Positions 52,939-61,394 of a stretch of DNA of 64,000 nt are shown here, one piece after another. The translations under genes and the position numbers were made by a program. How positions within the stretch are numbered: position 1 is the stretch's first letter; each line of letters opens with the position of its first letter. Source of the stretch: Candidatus Saccharibacteria bacterium oral taxon 488 (lineage in GTDB: Bacteria; Patescibacteriota; Saccharimonadia; Saccharimonadales; Saccharimonadaceae); assembly GCA_010202115.1 (NCBI GenBank), contig CP047917.1, forward strand, positions 558,001 through 622,000. Direction: 5' to 3'. The notes beneath the pieces were generated by a model. The model was not told the DNA's origin. It worked only from the letters and a program-made list of their open reading frames with translations, and did no database searches.

Positions 52939-53700
52939 CTATTCTTTATGCGCCTTCTTTACTATCTCCGTAAATTGATATGCGTCCAGACTCGCTCCAC
53001 CGATCAGCAGTCCATCAAGTCCCGCCACTGCGAGATAATCACTAGCATTATCAACCGAGACACTGCCGCCATACACCACGCGTACCGCCTCGGCTGCTTC
53101 CTTGCCAAATAAATGCGTGATTTGCTGGCGAATCACCTTGAGCACCTTGGCAAGGTCACTCGGCTGCGCATACTCGCCGCTACCGATTGCCCATACTGGC
53201 TCGTAGGCGATCACCACATGGTCTATCTCCTCGGCTGTGATATTTGCCAGGCCATTTACAATCTGATCCTGGAGCACCTCGCGCGTTTCGCCTAGCGTCC
53301 GCTCGTGTGCCGTTTCACCAATGCAGAGAATCGGCTGAAGTCGATTACGCAGTGCTGCCTGTACCTTGAAACGAATATCCTTGTCGCTCTCCATAAATAT
53401 ATGTCGCCGCTCGGAGTGACCAATGATGACATAGTCAACCATACCATGTAGATGCGACGCCGGCACCTCGCCGGTGTATGGACCGTGGTCGCGCCAGTAA
53501 CAATTCTGGGCGGCGAGCTTGACGATCCGACGCTTGATTTGCAAGCTCAAACTCTGCAAGGTCAACATTGTTGGCGCCACCACCACCTCGACGTCACGAC
53601 GCACCGGCAGCTGCTCCATGAGCTTATGTAAATACAAACTGGCCTCATGCATAGTGAGGTTCATCTTCCAGTTACCGATGATGAGTGTTTTTCGCGTCAT
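52939..53700 (-). CDS. tpiA: triosephosphate isomerase
   Basis: The 253-residue enzyme has LIIGNWKMNLT at the start, VVVAPTMLTL, YVIIGHSERRHIF (with the catalytic histidine region), VIAYEPVWAIGSG (catalytic glutamate) and VVYGGSVSVDNA near the end. It interconverts triose phosphates. It follows pgk by 19 bases and precedes the Pro/Thr-rich gene by eight. TACACT lies 13 bases before the ATG, giving a possible internal promoter. Confidence 0.97.
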   Translation of the reverse strand: MTRKTLIIGNWKMNLTMHEASLYLHKLMEQLPVRRDVEVVVAPTMLTLQSLSLQIKRRIVKLAAQNCYWRDHGPYTGEVPASHLHGMVDYVIIGHSERRHIFMESDKDIRFKVQAALRNRLQPILCIGETAHERTLGETREVLQDQIVNGLANITAEEIDHVVIAYEPVWAIGSGEYAQPSDLAKVLKVIRQQITHLFGKEAAEAVRVVYGGSVSVDNASDYLAVAGLDGLLIGGASLDAYQFTEIVKKAHKE

Positions 53701-53719
53701 AATGCTTATGTTTAGTGTA

Positions 53720-54955
53720 TCATTTTAGTCCGTGTGCGTCTAGTAAACTTTCCACACCTGGTAATTTTTTGCCGCTCATCAGCTCGAGGCTCGCTCCGCC
53801 ACCAGTAGAAATATGCGAAAATTGCCTGCCGTCATGTCCATCCCACCCAAGGACAAATTCCGCCGTATCGCCACCGCCAATAATTGAGGTAACGCCATGA
53901 TTTTGTACGATGGCTTCGGCAATCCGGGCCGACCCCCGAGCAAACAACCGATTAGTCGAATACCCCAGCGGCCCATTCCAGATGACTGTTTTGGCCGAGG
54001 CAATCACCGAGGCAAATTGCGCCATCGTCTCAGTGCCAATATCTAGCGCCATCTCATCGTCGCCGATCTCATTAACCAACACTTCATGGCGATCGCCTGA
54101 TGCTTCTGGTGACAACGCCACCGCTACGTCGCTAGGTAGCCGCAAGAACTGATCGACCTGTTTATCACCAACCTTCCCGGCAGCACGGTGGTAGATGGCC
54201 GCGAGCACTTGCTCCTGATCCGGCTCAATCGTACTGTGACCCATCCTGTGGCCGCGGTAGGCGAGGAAGGTATTGGCCATCGCCCCACCAATCAAAATTG
54301 TGTCAGCTTTATCAATCAGCCGCTCAATCAGCGCAATCTTATCAGCAATTTTCACACCGCCAATAATCGCCACTAGTGGCCGCGCTGGACGCGACATCGC
54401 TGCGGTTAGCGCAGTATATTCGTGCACCAATAGGTCACCGGCTAGCCCCGGCACGTATAGTGTAATCGCGTGCGTACTGGCATGAGCTCGATGCACCACC
54501 GCAAAGCCATCCTGCACAAAGTAATCTGGTCGCACCGCCCTGGCAATTGCCCTGGCAAACACCATATCATCGCGCGACTCCTCGTTATAAAACCGCAGAT
54601 TTTCGAGCATCAGTATATCACCAGCCGCCATATGCCGCACTGCTTGACGAAGCTTATCCCCAACACAACCATCAATAAACCGCACTGGCCGCCCAAGCAG
54701 CTCAGCCAGTCGACGCGCCACTGGACGCAGACTATATGCCGGATCAGCCCCCTTTGGTCGTCCGAGGTGACTCATCAGGACAATCTTGCAGCGTTGCTCT
54801 AGTAGGTAGCGCAGAGTCGATAAACTAGCGCGAATGCGTAAGTCACTGGCGATCCCACCGGTCGCGGTTAGGGGCACATTATAATCAACCCGCACCAGGA
54901 CGGTCAGCCCGCGGAGATTAACGTCATGAATTGTTTGCTTGAAAAATGTGCCCAC
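53720..54955 (-). CDS. pgk: phosphoglycerate kinase
   Basis: The 411-residue enzyme has TVLVRVDYNVPL near the N-terminus, IVLMSHLGRPKG, GDILMLENLRFYNEE, ALVIGGAMANTFL-type LIGGAMANTFLAYRG, and IIGGGDTAEFVLGW at the C-terminus. It makes ATP from 1,3-bisphosphoglycerate. The likely start is GTG at 54955, and no clear Shine-Dalgarno site precedes it. It follows pyk by 12 bases, so pyk, pgk and tpiA form a glycolytic operon. Confidence 0.95.
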   Translation of the reverse strand: MGTFFKQTIHDVNLRGLTVLVRVDYNVPLTATGGIASDLRIRASLSTLRYLLEQRCKIVLMSHLGRPKGADPAYSLRPVARRLAELLGRPVRFIDGCVGDKLRQAVRHMAAGDILMLENLRFYNEESRDDMVFARAIARAVRPDYFVQDGFAVVHRAHASTHAITLYVPGLAGDLLVHEYTALTAAMSRPARPLVAIIGGVKIADKIALIERLIDKADTILIGGAMANTFLAYRGHRMGHSTIEPDQEQVLAAIYHRAAGKVGDKQVDQFLRLPSDVAVALSPEASGDRHEVLVNEIGDDEMALDIGTETMAQFASVIASAKTVIWNGPLGYSTNRLFARGSARIAEAIVQNHGVTSIIGGGDTAEFVLGWDGHDGRQFSHISTGGGASLELMSGKKLPGVESLLDAHGLK

Positions 54956-54967
54956 CCTCTTTTTGTC

Positions 54968-56392
54968 CTACTCCATTGTCCGGATCTGGATATTGTCAGT
55001 CTTGCCCGGCCGGCCCGGTTGATGGCCGCTGACCAATACCAACGTCACTGGATCCTCGCCAAAGTAACCTTCGGCCTTCAATTCCTCTGCTAATTTATTC
55101 GCCGAACCCAGACCACTTGGGCGAACGTATGAGCGCGTGGCGTAACTGAGTGCTAATTTTTGAGCGGTTTTTTGGCTATCGGTGACGCTAATAATCGGCA
55201 TATTCGGCCGAAAGGCGCCGACATTCACCGCAGTTACACCCGTACTAGTCTCGGCAATAATTGCCCGCGCCTTAAGCTCTGTGGCGAGCCGCGCCGCCGT
55301 GTAGCTGAGCAGCGCATCATGTTTGCGACGCTTTTCACCCGACTCAACTGCCATGACATCACTGTGCTCCTGAGTGTACATAATCGTCCGGCGCATCGCC
55401 TGCACTGTCTCGATCGGATATTTACCGTTAGCCGTTTCATCAGACAACATCACCGTGTCGGCACCCTGGATGACCGCATTGGCAACATCACTCACCTCAG
55501 CGCGAGATGGCTCAGGATTGTCAACCATGCTGCCCATCATCTGCGTGGCGACGATGCTGAGCTTAGAATACTTGCGACAGAGAGCGATAATACGCCGCTG
55601 AATAACTGGCACGATCTCCGCCCCGGCTTCAACCGCCAAGTCGCCACGCGCCACCATGATACCGTCACTCGCCTTGACGATCTCCTCCAGATGCTCATCG
55701 GAAATCGCTGATTTCGTCTCGATCTTAGCAATGATATACGCATCTGACCCCAGCGCTGTCAACCGCGAGCGTAAATCGATAATGTCATCCTCTGTCTGCA
55801 CGAAACTCAGCGCCACATAATCAAAATCTTGATTGGCCGCCCACTCGATATCGGCGATATCTTTTGGTGTTAAAATATCACCACCAAAATCAGTGTCTGG
55901 TAGGTTCAACCCCTTGCGGCTCATCAAAAATCCGTCATTCTGCACCTCCACCCTGATGGCTGTTGGACCAGCAATTTCACGAACGATCGACTTGATCTTG
56001 CCATCAAACATATACAGCGGCTCGCCAACTTTCATTTTCTCAGCGAGGTTATACTGGACAGGCAGATTAAAGCTTCCATCATGTTCTGTAATCGACGAAT
56101 CAAGCGTCAGCACATCACCAGCCCGCACCGTCAGCATGTTGTCTTTGAGAACGCCGAGGCGGATTTTTGGACCTTGAAGGTCTTGGAGAATGGCAACTGG
56201 TTTACCCTGCTCGTGACTGGCCGTGCGAATCCAGCCGATTTGCTCACGCCGCTCATCATAACTACCGTGGCTAAAGTTCAGACGAAAGCCATTGACACCG
56301 GCCTGCATAAGTTGACTAATTTTATCCTGGCTCATCGTTGCCGGACCGACAGTCGCTAGGATCTTGGTACGTTTAAAAATTGTGTTACTCAT
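54968..56392 (-). CDS. pyk: pyruvate kinase
   Basis: The 474-residue enzyme has KILATVGPATMSQDKISQLMQAGVNGFRLNFSHG at the start, ILQDLQGPKIRLG, IIAKIETKSAI, GIMVARGDLAVEAG (active site) and LSDETANGKYPIE. It makes ATP and pyruvate from phosphoenolpyruvate. The ATG is seven bases after TATAAT, with AAAGG in between, so it may be leaderless. It begins the pyk-pgk-tpiA series. Confidence 0.97.
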   Translation of the reverse strand: MSNTIFKRTKILATVGPATMSQDKISQLMQAGVNGFRLNFSHGSYDERREQIGWIRTASHEQGKPVAILQDLQGPKIRLGVLKDNMLTVRAGDVLTLDSSITEHDGSFNLPVQYNLAEKMKVGEPLYMFDGKIKSIVREIAGPTAIRVEVQNDGFLMSRKGLNLPDTDFGGDILTPKDIADIEWAANQDFDYVALSFVQTEDDIIDLRSRLTALGSDAYIIAKIETKSAISDEHLEEIVKASDGIMVARGDLAVEAGAEIVPVIQRRIIALCRKYSKLSIVATQMMGSMVDNPEPSRAEVSDVANAVIQGADTVMLSDETANGKYPIETVQAMRRTIMYTQEHSDVMAVESGEKRRKHDALLSYTAARLATELKARAIIAETSTGVTAVNVGAFRPNMPIISVTDSQKTAQKLALSYATRSYVRPSGLGSANKLAEELKAEGYFGEDPVTLVLVSGHQPGRPGKTDNIQIRTME

Positions 56393-56438
56393 CCTTTTGA
56401 TTATAACACCGGTTAGGCGCTGAGAAAAGATATAATCA

Positions 56439-57155
56439 CTATTCAGAATTCGCTGCCCGATATCGAGCGATTGCTTGGCGGGCGGCTTGCTGTTGAGCCA
56501 CCTGCTTGGACGGACCCACGCCGTGCCCCATCAGTGTTTCACCGACGAACACCCCAAGCGTGAAAACCTTATCATGATCTGGACCTTCCTCGCCCAAAAC
56601 TTTATATACTGGCGTCTGGCCATCGACGCGTTGAGAAATTTCCTGCAAATACGACTTCGGATCACGCCAGCTACCTGATTCCAATATTCCGTCCAACTTG
56701 ATAATAATATGCTTATGAATAAAATCGCGCGCATCGTCAAAGCCACGCTCCAGGTAAATCGCGCCAATGACTGCCTCAAACGCGTTGGCCAAAATCTGCA
56801 AGTGTGCCCGATCCGAACCATTTTTCTCACCCTTTGACATGCGAATCAGCGGCCCGTAACCCAAGGTATCGCCTGCATCGCCGATACTTTCCGTGCGCAC
56901 CAACGCCGCCCGCCACGCTGTCAAAATACCTTCTGGCTCAGAAAAATTCGTAAACAAATATTCCGTGACTGCTAGCTCCAACACCGCATCACCGAGGAAT
57001 TCCAACCGCTCGTTATGCTCGTGGACTGATTTTCTGTGTTCATTAACGTAGCTACGATGCGTCAAAGCCGTAATCAACAGATCCAAATTATTAAACTCAA
57101 ACCCCAACTTCTCACGCGCAAACTCCTGATACGGCGCCGTATTCATCCCGCTCAT
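56439..57155 (-). CDS. rnc: ribonuclease III
   Basis: The 238-residue enzyme has the RNase III signature ERLEFLGDAVLELAVTEYLF near residue 47 and FEAVIGAIYLERG with the second acidic site, followed by a double-stranded-RNA-binding domain (about 165-235) ending SKQVAQQQAARQAIARY. It starts directly after the stop of the Nudix gene. Confidence 0.97.
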   Translation of the reverse strand: MSGMNTAPYQEFAREKLGFEFNNLDLLITALTHRSYVNEHRKSVHEHNERLEFLGDAVLELAVTEYLFTNFSEPEGILTAWRAALVRTESIGDAGDTLGYGPLIRMSKGEKNGSDRAHLQILANAFEAVIGAIYLERGFDDARDFIHKHIIIKLDGILESGSWRDPKSYLQEISQRVDGQTPVYKVLGEEGPDHDKVFTLGVFVGETLMGHGVGPSKQVAQQQAARQAIARYRAANSE

Positions 57156-57653
57156 CTATAGATTCTCCTGCCTGATTCGTTTCATAGCGAGCAGAATCAG
57201 CTTGCCAATATCCTCATACTCGATCTCATCCAGCGCCTCATGAAAGGTAAACCACGCCAGGCCATTCATCCAGTCTTCTTTTTGCAGTTTTTCGTCCGGA
57301 TCAAGCGCCTTCATCAGGTACACTTGCTGCGAAATCAGCACTAACTTATCAAGCCGGCGATAGCGAAAATTAATCTTGCCCAGCCAGCCACATACCTCGA
57401 TATTCTTGAGGCCAGCCTCTTCGCCAACCTCACGCTTGGCGGCGGCCTGTGCCGTCTCGCCCGGCTCAACGTGGCCCTTGGGAATTGTCCAGCGATCCCG
57501 CGCGTCTTGGTAGAGTAGAAACTCAACATCACCTTTTTTATTGCGTCGAAACACCACACCACCGGCGGTTGGCTCGCGAACTATTTCTTGGATCGACGGT
57601 TTTTTGCGACCGCCAAAATATTTCTTAATATGATCAAAGCTGCTTGTCTTCAT
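57156..57653 (-). CDS. Nudix hydrolase
   Basis: The 165-residue protein begins MKTSSFDHIKKYFGGRKKPS and carries the Nudix box GHVEPGETAQAAAKREVGEEAGL with all expected glutamates. It may clean up nucleoside diphosphate derivatives or remove RNA 5' caps such as diadenosine polyphosphates. I choose the ATG at 57653, which has AAGAGG six bases upstream, over the ATG at 57659. It overlaps the nusB end by 20 bases and precedes rnc directly. Confidence 0.9.
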   Translation of the reverse strand: MKTSSFDHIKKYFGGRKKPSIQEIVREPTAGGVVFRRNKKGDVEFLLYQDARDRWTIPKGHVEPGETAQAAAKREVGEEAGLKNIEVCGWLGKINFRYRRLDKLVLISQQVYLMKALDPDEKLQKEDWMNGLAWFTFHEALDEIEYEDIGKLILLAMKRIRQENL

Positions 57654-58089
57654 CGGCATCCTCTTGAAGGGAGCGATACGCTGTGCCGAGCACACCGTTC
57701 ACAAATTTCCCTGAGTTATCCGAACCAAACGTTTTTGCCAGTTCCACTGCCTCGTTGATAGCCACTTTTGGTGGCACTGCTGCCCGAGAAAACAATAATT
57801 CATACAGCCCGAGCCGCAATACCGTCCGGTCAATTCGCGATATCTGCTCAATCGGCCATTCTGGCGCCAGCGGACGAAGTTTATCATCAAGCTCTGCTTT
57901 ATGCGTGGTGACGCCATTGATCAGACCCCGCACAAACTCAACATCATCGACTGACGATTTGTATTTCTCAAGATTGCGCGTCAAGATATCGGCGACATTA
58001 ACCCCGCTGTCGCCAACTTCCTGGCGAAACTCAATCTCGTATAAGGTCTGCAACGCGACGATTCGTCCCAAATGACGGTTTGAAGCCAT
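57634..58089 (-). CDS. nusB: transcription antitermination factor NusB
   Basis: The 151-residue protein has SNRHLGRIVALQTLYEIEF at the start and ISRIDRTVLRLGLYELLF and KVAINEAVELAKTFGSDNSGKFVNGVLG in the C-terminal half, all typical of NusB. It helps transcribe rRNA operons with NusE. The gene follows rpmF by 27 bases, with no clear Shine-Dalgarno site. Confidence 0.95.
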   Translation of the reverse strand: MASNRHLGRIVALQTLYEIEFRQEVGDSGVNVADILTRNLEKYKSSVDDVEFVRGLINGVTTHKAELDDKLRPLAPEWPIEQISRIDRTVLRLGLYELLFSRAAVPPKVAINEAVELAKTFGSDNSGKFVNGVLGTAYRSLQEDADEDKQL

Positions 58090-58116
58090 GACAAAAACGT
58101 TCCTGTTCGTGTTAGT

Positions 58117-58266
58117 TTATTTTGTACTCTTATTACCAGTCTCGCGTTTGGTCGTCTTGACTTTCACTGGTGACGTCCCGTTGACGCGGCGTGCTAATTT
58201 CAGTACCAAGTGGCTGCGGCGCAGACCAGTCTTGCGCGGGCTGCTCTGCTTTTTTGGTTGTGCCAT
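58117..58266 (-). CDS. rpmF: 50S ribosomal protein L32
   Basis: The 49-residue product begins MAQPKKQSSPRKTGLRRSHL, which matches L32, and ends with a basic tail. The zinc-binding cysteines of many L32 proteins are absent, so this is the cysteine-free form. The ATG follows AAGGAGATT. It lies upstream of nusB and was found by direct translation of the gap between nusB and the next gene. Confidence 0.93.
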   Translation of the reverse strand: MAQPKKQSSPRKTGLRRSHLVLKLARRVNGTSPVKVKTTKRETGNKSTK

Positions 58267-58391
58267 AGAAAAATCTCCTTTATTTCAGTTTATCGTAACA
58301 CTTGGGCTTCATTATACCGGTTTTTGATAGATTTCTCAAGGGGATGCAGAGATGATGCAGGGCGATGGCGATACGCTGTCAGGGGGTATTA

Positions 58392-58420
58392 TTGACTTTA
58401 TATAATATTTATGGTAATAT
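58392..58420 (+). promoter_or_regulatory. promoter of the small secreted protein
   Basis: TTGACT (58392) is 17 bases from TAATAT (58415-58420). The leader to the ATG at 58463 is about 35 bases and includes GAAAGGA, rather far from the ATG. The pattern matches the promoter at 36756. Confidence 0.65.
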
Positions 58421-58462
58421 CGTAAACATCACTTACAATAGAAAGGATACATCCTACTAATT

Positions 58463-58860
58463 ATGGATAAGAAAAACTTACCCCTCAATCTGGGGAAACA
58501 CTAAGTCGACTAGGTGAGCTGAAACTGGCCATCGGATCAGGAGCGATGCTAGCGGTAATGGGGGCGGGTCTCGGCATCGGCATTAACGGTATCGCCAACG
58601 CCGATAAAGAGCCGCCAGGATCACCCCTAGTTGGCTCTTTTATGATGCATTATGACCCCACGGAAGGTAATGCCACAAATGATTCAGATGTATGTACAGC
58701 AGCACATTCCGTTGTAAGAGATGCCAATACTACTACCCAAATTGATATAGTGGGCTGTGCTACGGAATCCAAAAAGCTCGCTGGTCTTCCACAGGGAACA
58801 CGCGTACGAGTCGAGGTACACCGGGATGGCTCGGTGACGACTAAGCCCCTCGGCAACTAA
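58463..58860 (+). CDS. small exported protein with an internal frameshift
   Basis: From the ATG at 58463 the frame reads MDKKNLPLNLGKH and stops at 58502-58504. The -1 frame carries on from GGGG (58492-58495) as ETLSRLGELKLAIGSGAMLAVMG and runs to 58860, giving about 132 residues in total. The hydrophobic stretch and following INGIANADKEPPG look like a signal or anchor. The C-terminal part (VRVEVHRDGSVTTKPLGN) is soluble. Without the shift only the part from the ATG at 58546 (104 residues) could be made. The cause may be a mutation, a sequencing error or programmed slippage. Confidence 0.6.
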
Positions 58861-58861
58861 C

Positions 58862-61381
58862 CTAGACAACAATATTCACCAACTTCCCCGGCACATAAAT
58901 CACCTTTTTCGGTGTCCGGGCGTCGAGATAGGCGCGAACCTTCTCGTCATCCAGCGCTCGTTGCTCAATCATCTCTTTATCAGCGTCAGCCGGCAGCTCC
59001 AGCCGTGATCGAAGCTTACCATTGACCTGAACGATGATGGTCATCACATCGCTCACCAGATATTTTTCATCCCACTTTGGCCAGTGATTAACGTGAATGG
59101 TATCAGCATGGCCCAACTCCTGCCACAATTCCTCAGTGATATGCGGCGCAAATGGTGCTAAAATTTGCAGCAAACTCTCCAAGGCAAACTGCCACGTTTC
59201 TGTTGCTTGCATGCCGTGTGTTTCTTTGAGCTTGTATAGGCCATTGACCATCTCCATCATCGCCGCCACTGCCGTGTTGAACTTTTCATCCTCAATGTCG
59301 CGAGTGACTTTCTTGATAGTGAGGTGAGTGAGGCGCAATAATTCAGAAGAATCAGTCGATGACGATGGGTCGCTCAAGGAAGGGTTAGTGGATGGTGATG
59401 TATCCGCAACCACAAACTCCTGCACCACATTCCACACTCGGTTTAAGAACCGATACGTCCCTGGCACCCCGCGCGGATCCCACGGCGCATCCATATCGTA
59501 CGGCGCGATAAACATTTCATACACGCGCAGCGCATCAGCCCCGTAACCGCTATCCATAATCTCCATCGGGTCGATGACGTTGCCCTTGGACTTACTCATC
59601 TTTTGACCGTCCGGCGCCATGATGTAAGCGTTGTACATCATCCGCTTGAACGGCTCCGGCGTTGGCACGAGACCGAGTTTATAGAAAAAGCGCATCCAAA
59701 AACGACTGTACAGCAGGTGTGCCACCGCATGGTCAGCACCGTTGTAATAATCGACCGGCATCCAGTGGTTAATGCGCATTGGACCCCACGCCTCGGCGTC
59801 ATTGTGCGGATCAAGATAGCGCAGGAAATACCAACTCGAGCAAGCATAGCCATCCAGCGTATCAGTTTCGCGCCGCCCTTCATGCCAATTGTTGCCCGTT
59901 GGCTTTGGCTCGGTGATCGGCACCGTTTTACCCGTCTCAACATCAACCCACACCCGCACCCAATCATCGACTTGCGCTAGGACCGAGGTGTTGCCGCCCG
60001 TTGGTTTGAAATTCTCGACTTCTGGCAAAATCACCGGCAAGCACTCATCCGCCACGGCGATTGGCTCGAAGCCGTCAACATGCACCATCGGAATTGGCGC
60101 ACCCCAGTACCGCTGGCGAGAAATCAGCCAATCGCGCATTTTATAGGTAGTCTTGCTCCGACCCAAGCCCTGTTGCTCCAGCCAGGCTACCACCTGTTCG
60201 CGAGCCTCTTCGCTGCGCAGACCATCAAAATCGCCCGAATTAATCAATTCGCCTTCGCCCGTGTAACAGCCAGCATCCGCCGAGTTTTCCGGTTTTTCAA
60301 TCACCTGCACTACTGGCAAATCAAATTTTTCGGCAAACTCCAGGTCGCGCTCATCATGCGCTGGCACCGCCATAATCGCGCCAGTACCGTAACCACCGAG
60401 GATGTAATCCGCCACCCAAATTGGCACTTTCTGACCATTGACTGGATTGATGGCATAGCTGCCAGTAAAGACGCCAGTTTTGTCTTTATTTTCCTGGCGT
60501 TCAACGTCGGATTTTTTCTGCGCCGCTTGAATGTATGCTTCAACTTTGGGGCGCGTGTCAGCATTGACCAACTGAGAAACCAGTGGGTGCTCTGGCGCCA
60601 GTGCCACGTAGCTGGCACCAAACAAGGTGTCGGGGCGCGTAGTAAATACAGTGACGACGGAATCCTGTCCGCTGACCGCAAAGTCAACTTCCGCACCGAC
60701 TGACCGACCAATCCAATTTTTCTGCATGGTTTTGACCATGTCCGTCCAGTCTAGGTCGTCAGTCGCCTCCAGCATCTCATCAGCATAGGCGGTGATGCGG
60801 AAAAACCACTGTTTGAGGTTGCGCTTGGTGACGGGGTTACCGCAGCGCCAACATTTGCCGCCCTCAACCTGCTCGTTAGCCAGCACCGTATTGTCAGTAT
60901 CACACCACCACTGCGGCTGTTCCTTTTGGTACGCCAAATCGTGTTTGTATAGCTGCGTAAAAATCCACTGAGTCCATTTGTAGTACTCTGGATCAGCCGT
61001 AGAAATTTCCTTCGACCAATCATAACTAAATCCGAGTCGCTTCAGCTGAGCGATGAAGTGTGCCTTGGCTTCGTCGTGCGCCACTCGCGGCGTTTTACCG
61101 ACCTTGATGGCGTAATTTTCCACCGGTAAGCCAAAGCTATCCCAGCCAATTGGATGATAAGTATTATAGCCCTGCTGACGCTTGAGGCGCGCTTTAATAT
61201 CGGCAAACTGAAACGTCCGACCGTGACCGATGTGAATACCCGCGCCAGTAATACCAGGAAGCATGCTTAGACTATAATACTTAGGGCGCGTTGTATCACT
61301 AAGGTCAGTGACATATGTATCATCAGCCTCCCACTTATCTTGCCATTTTTTCTCAATTTCCGTCGGATTGTAGCGTTTCAT
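58862..61381 (-). CDS. leuS: leucyl-tRNA synthetase
   Basis: The 839-residue class I enzyme has YSLSMLPGITGAGIHIGHG (HIGH motif), a large editing domain (TTRPDTLFGASYVALAPEHP), WYFLRYLDPHNDAEAW and KMSKSKGN (KMSKS) near residue 590. A Ser/Pro/Thr-rich stretch (TSPSTNPSLSDPSSSTDSS) in the anticodon-binding region seems to be an insertion. I choose the ATG at 61381 (AAGGAGT just upstream); it is also seven bases after TATACT. Confidence 0.96.
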   Translation of the reverse strand: MKRYNPTEIEKKWQDKWEADDTYVTDLSDTTRPKYYSLSMLPGITGAGIHIGHGRTFQFADIKARLKRQQGYNTYHPIGWDSFGLPVENYAIKVGKTPRVAHDEAKAHFIAQLKRLGFSYDWSKEISTADPEYYKWTQWIFTQLYKHDLAYQKEQPQWWCDTDNTVLANEQVEGGKCWRCGNPVTKRNLKQWFFRITAYADEMLEATDDLDWTDMVKTMQKNWIGRSVGAEVDFAVSGQDSVVTVFTTRPDTLFGASYVALAPEHPLVSQLVNADTRPKVEAYIQAAQKKSDVERQENKDKTGVFTGSYAINPVNGQKVPIWVADYILGGYGTGAIMAVPAHDERDLEFAEKFDLPVVQVIEKPENSADAGCYTGEGELINSGDFDGLRSEEAREQVVAWLEQQGLGRSKTTYKMRDWLISRQRYWGAPIPMVHVDGFEPIAVADECLPVILPEVENFKPTGGNTSVLAQVDDWVRVWVDVETGKTVPITEPKPTGNNWHEGRRETDTLDGYACSSWYFLRYLDPHNDAEAWGPMRINHWMPVDYYNGADHAVAHLLYSRFWMRFFYKLGLVPTPEPFKRMMYNAYIMAPDGQKMSKSKGNVIDPMEIMDSGYGADALRVYEMFIAPYDMDAPWDPRGVPGTYRFLNRVWNVVQEFVVADTSPSTNPSLSDPSSSTDSSELLRLTHLTIKKVTRDIEDEKFNTAVAAMMEMVNGLYKLKETHGMQATETWQFALESLLQILAPFAPHITEELWQELGHADTIHVNHWPKWDEKYLVSDVMTIIVQVNGKLRSRLELPADADKEMIEQRALDDEKVRAYLDARTPKKVIYVPGKLVNIVV

Positions 61382-61394
61382 ACTCCTTAGTATA

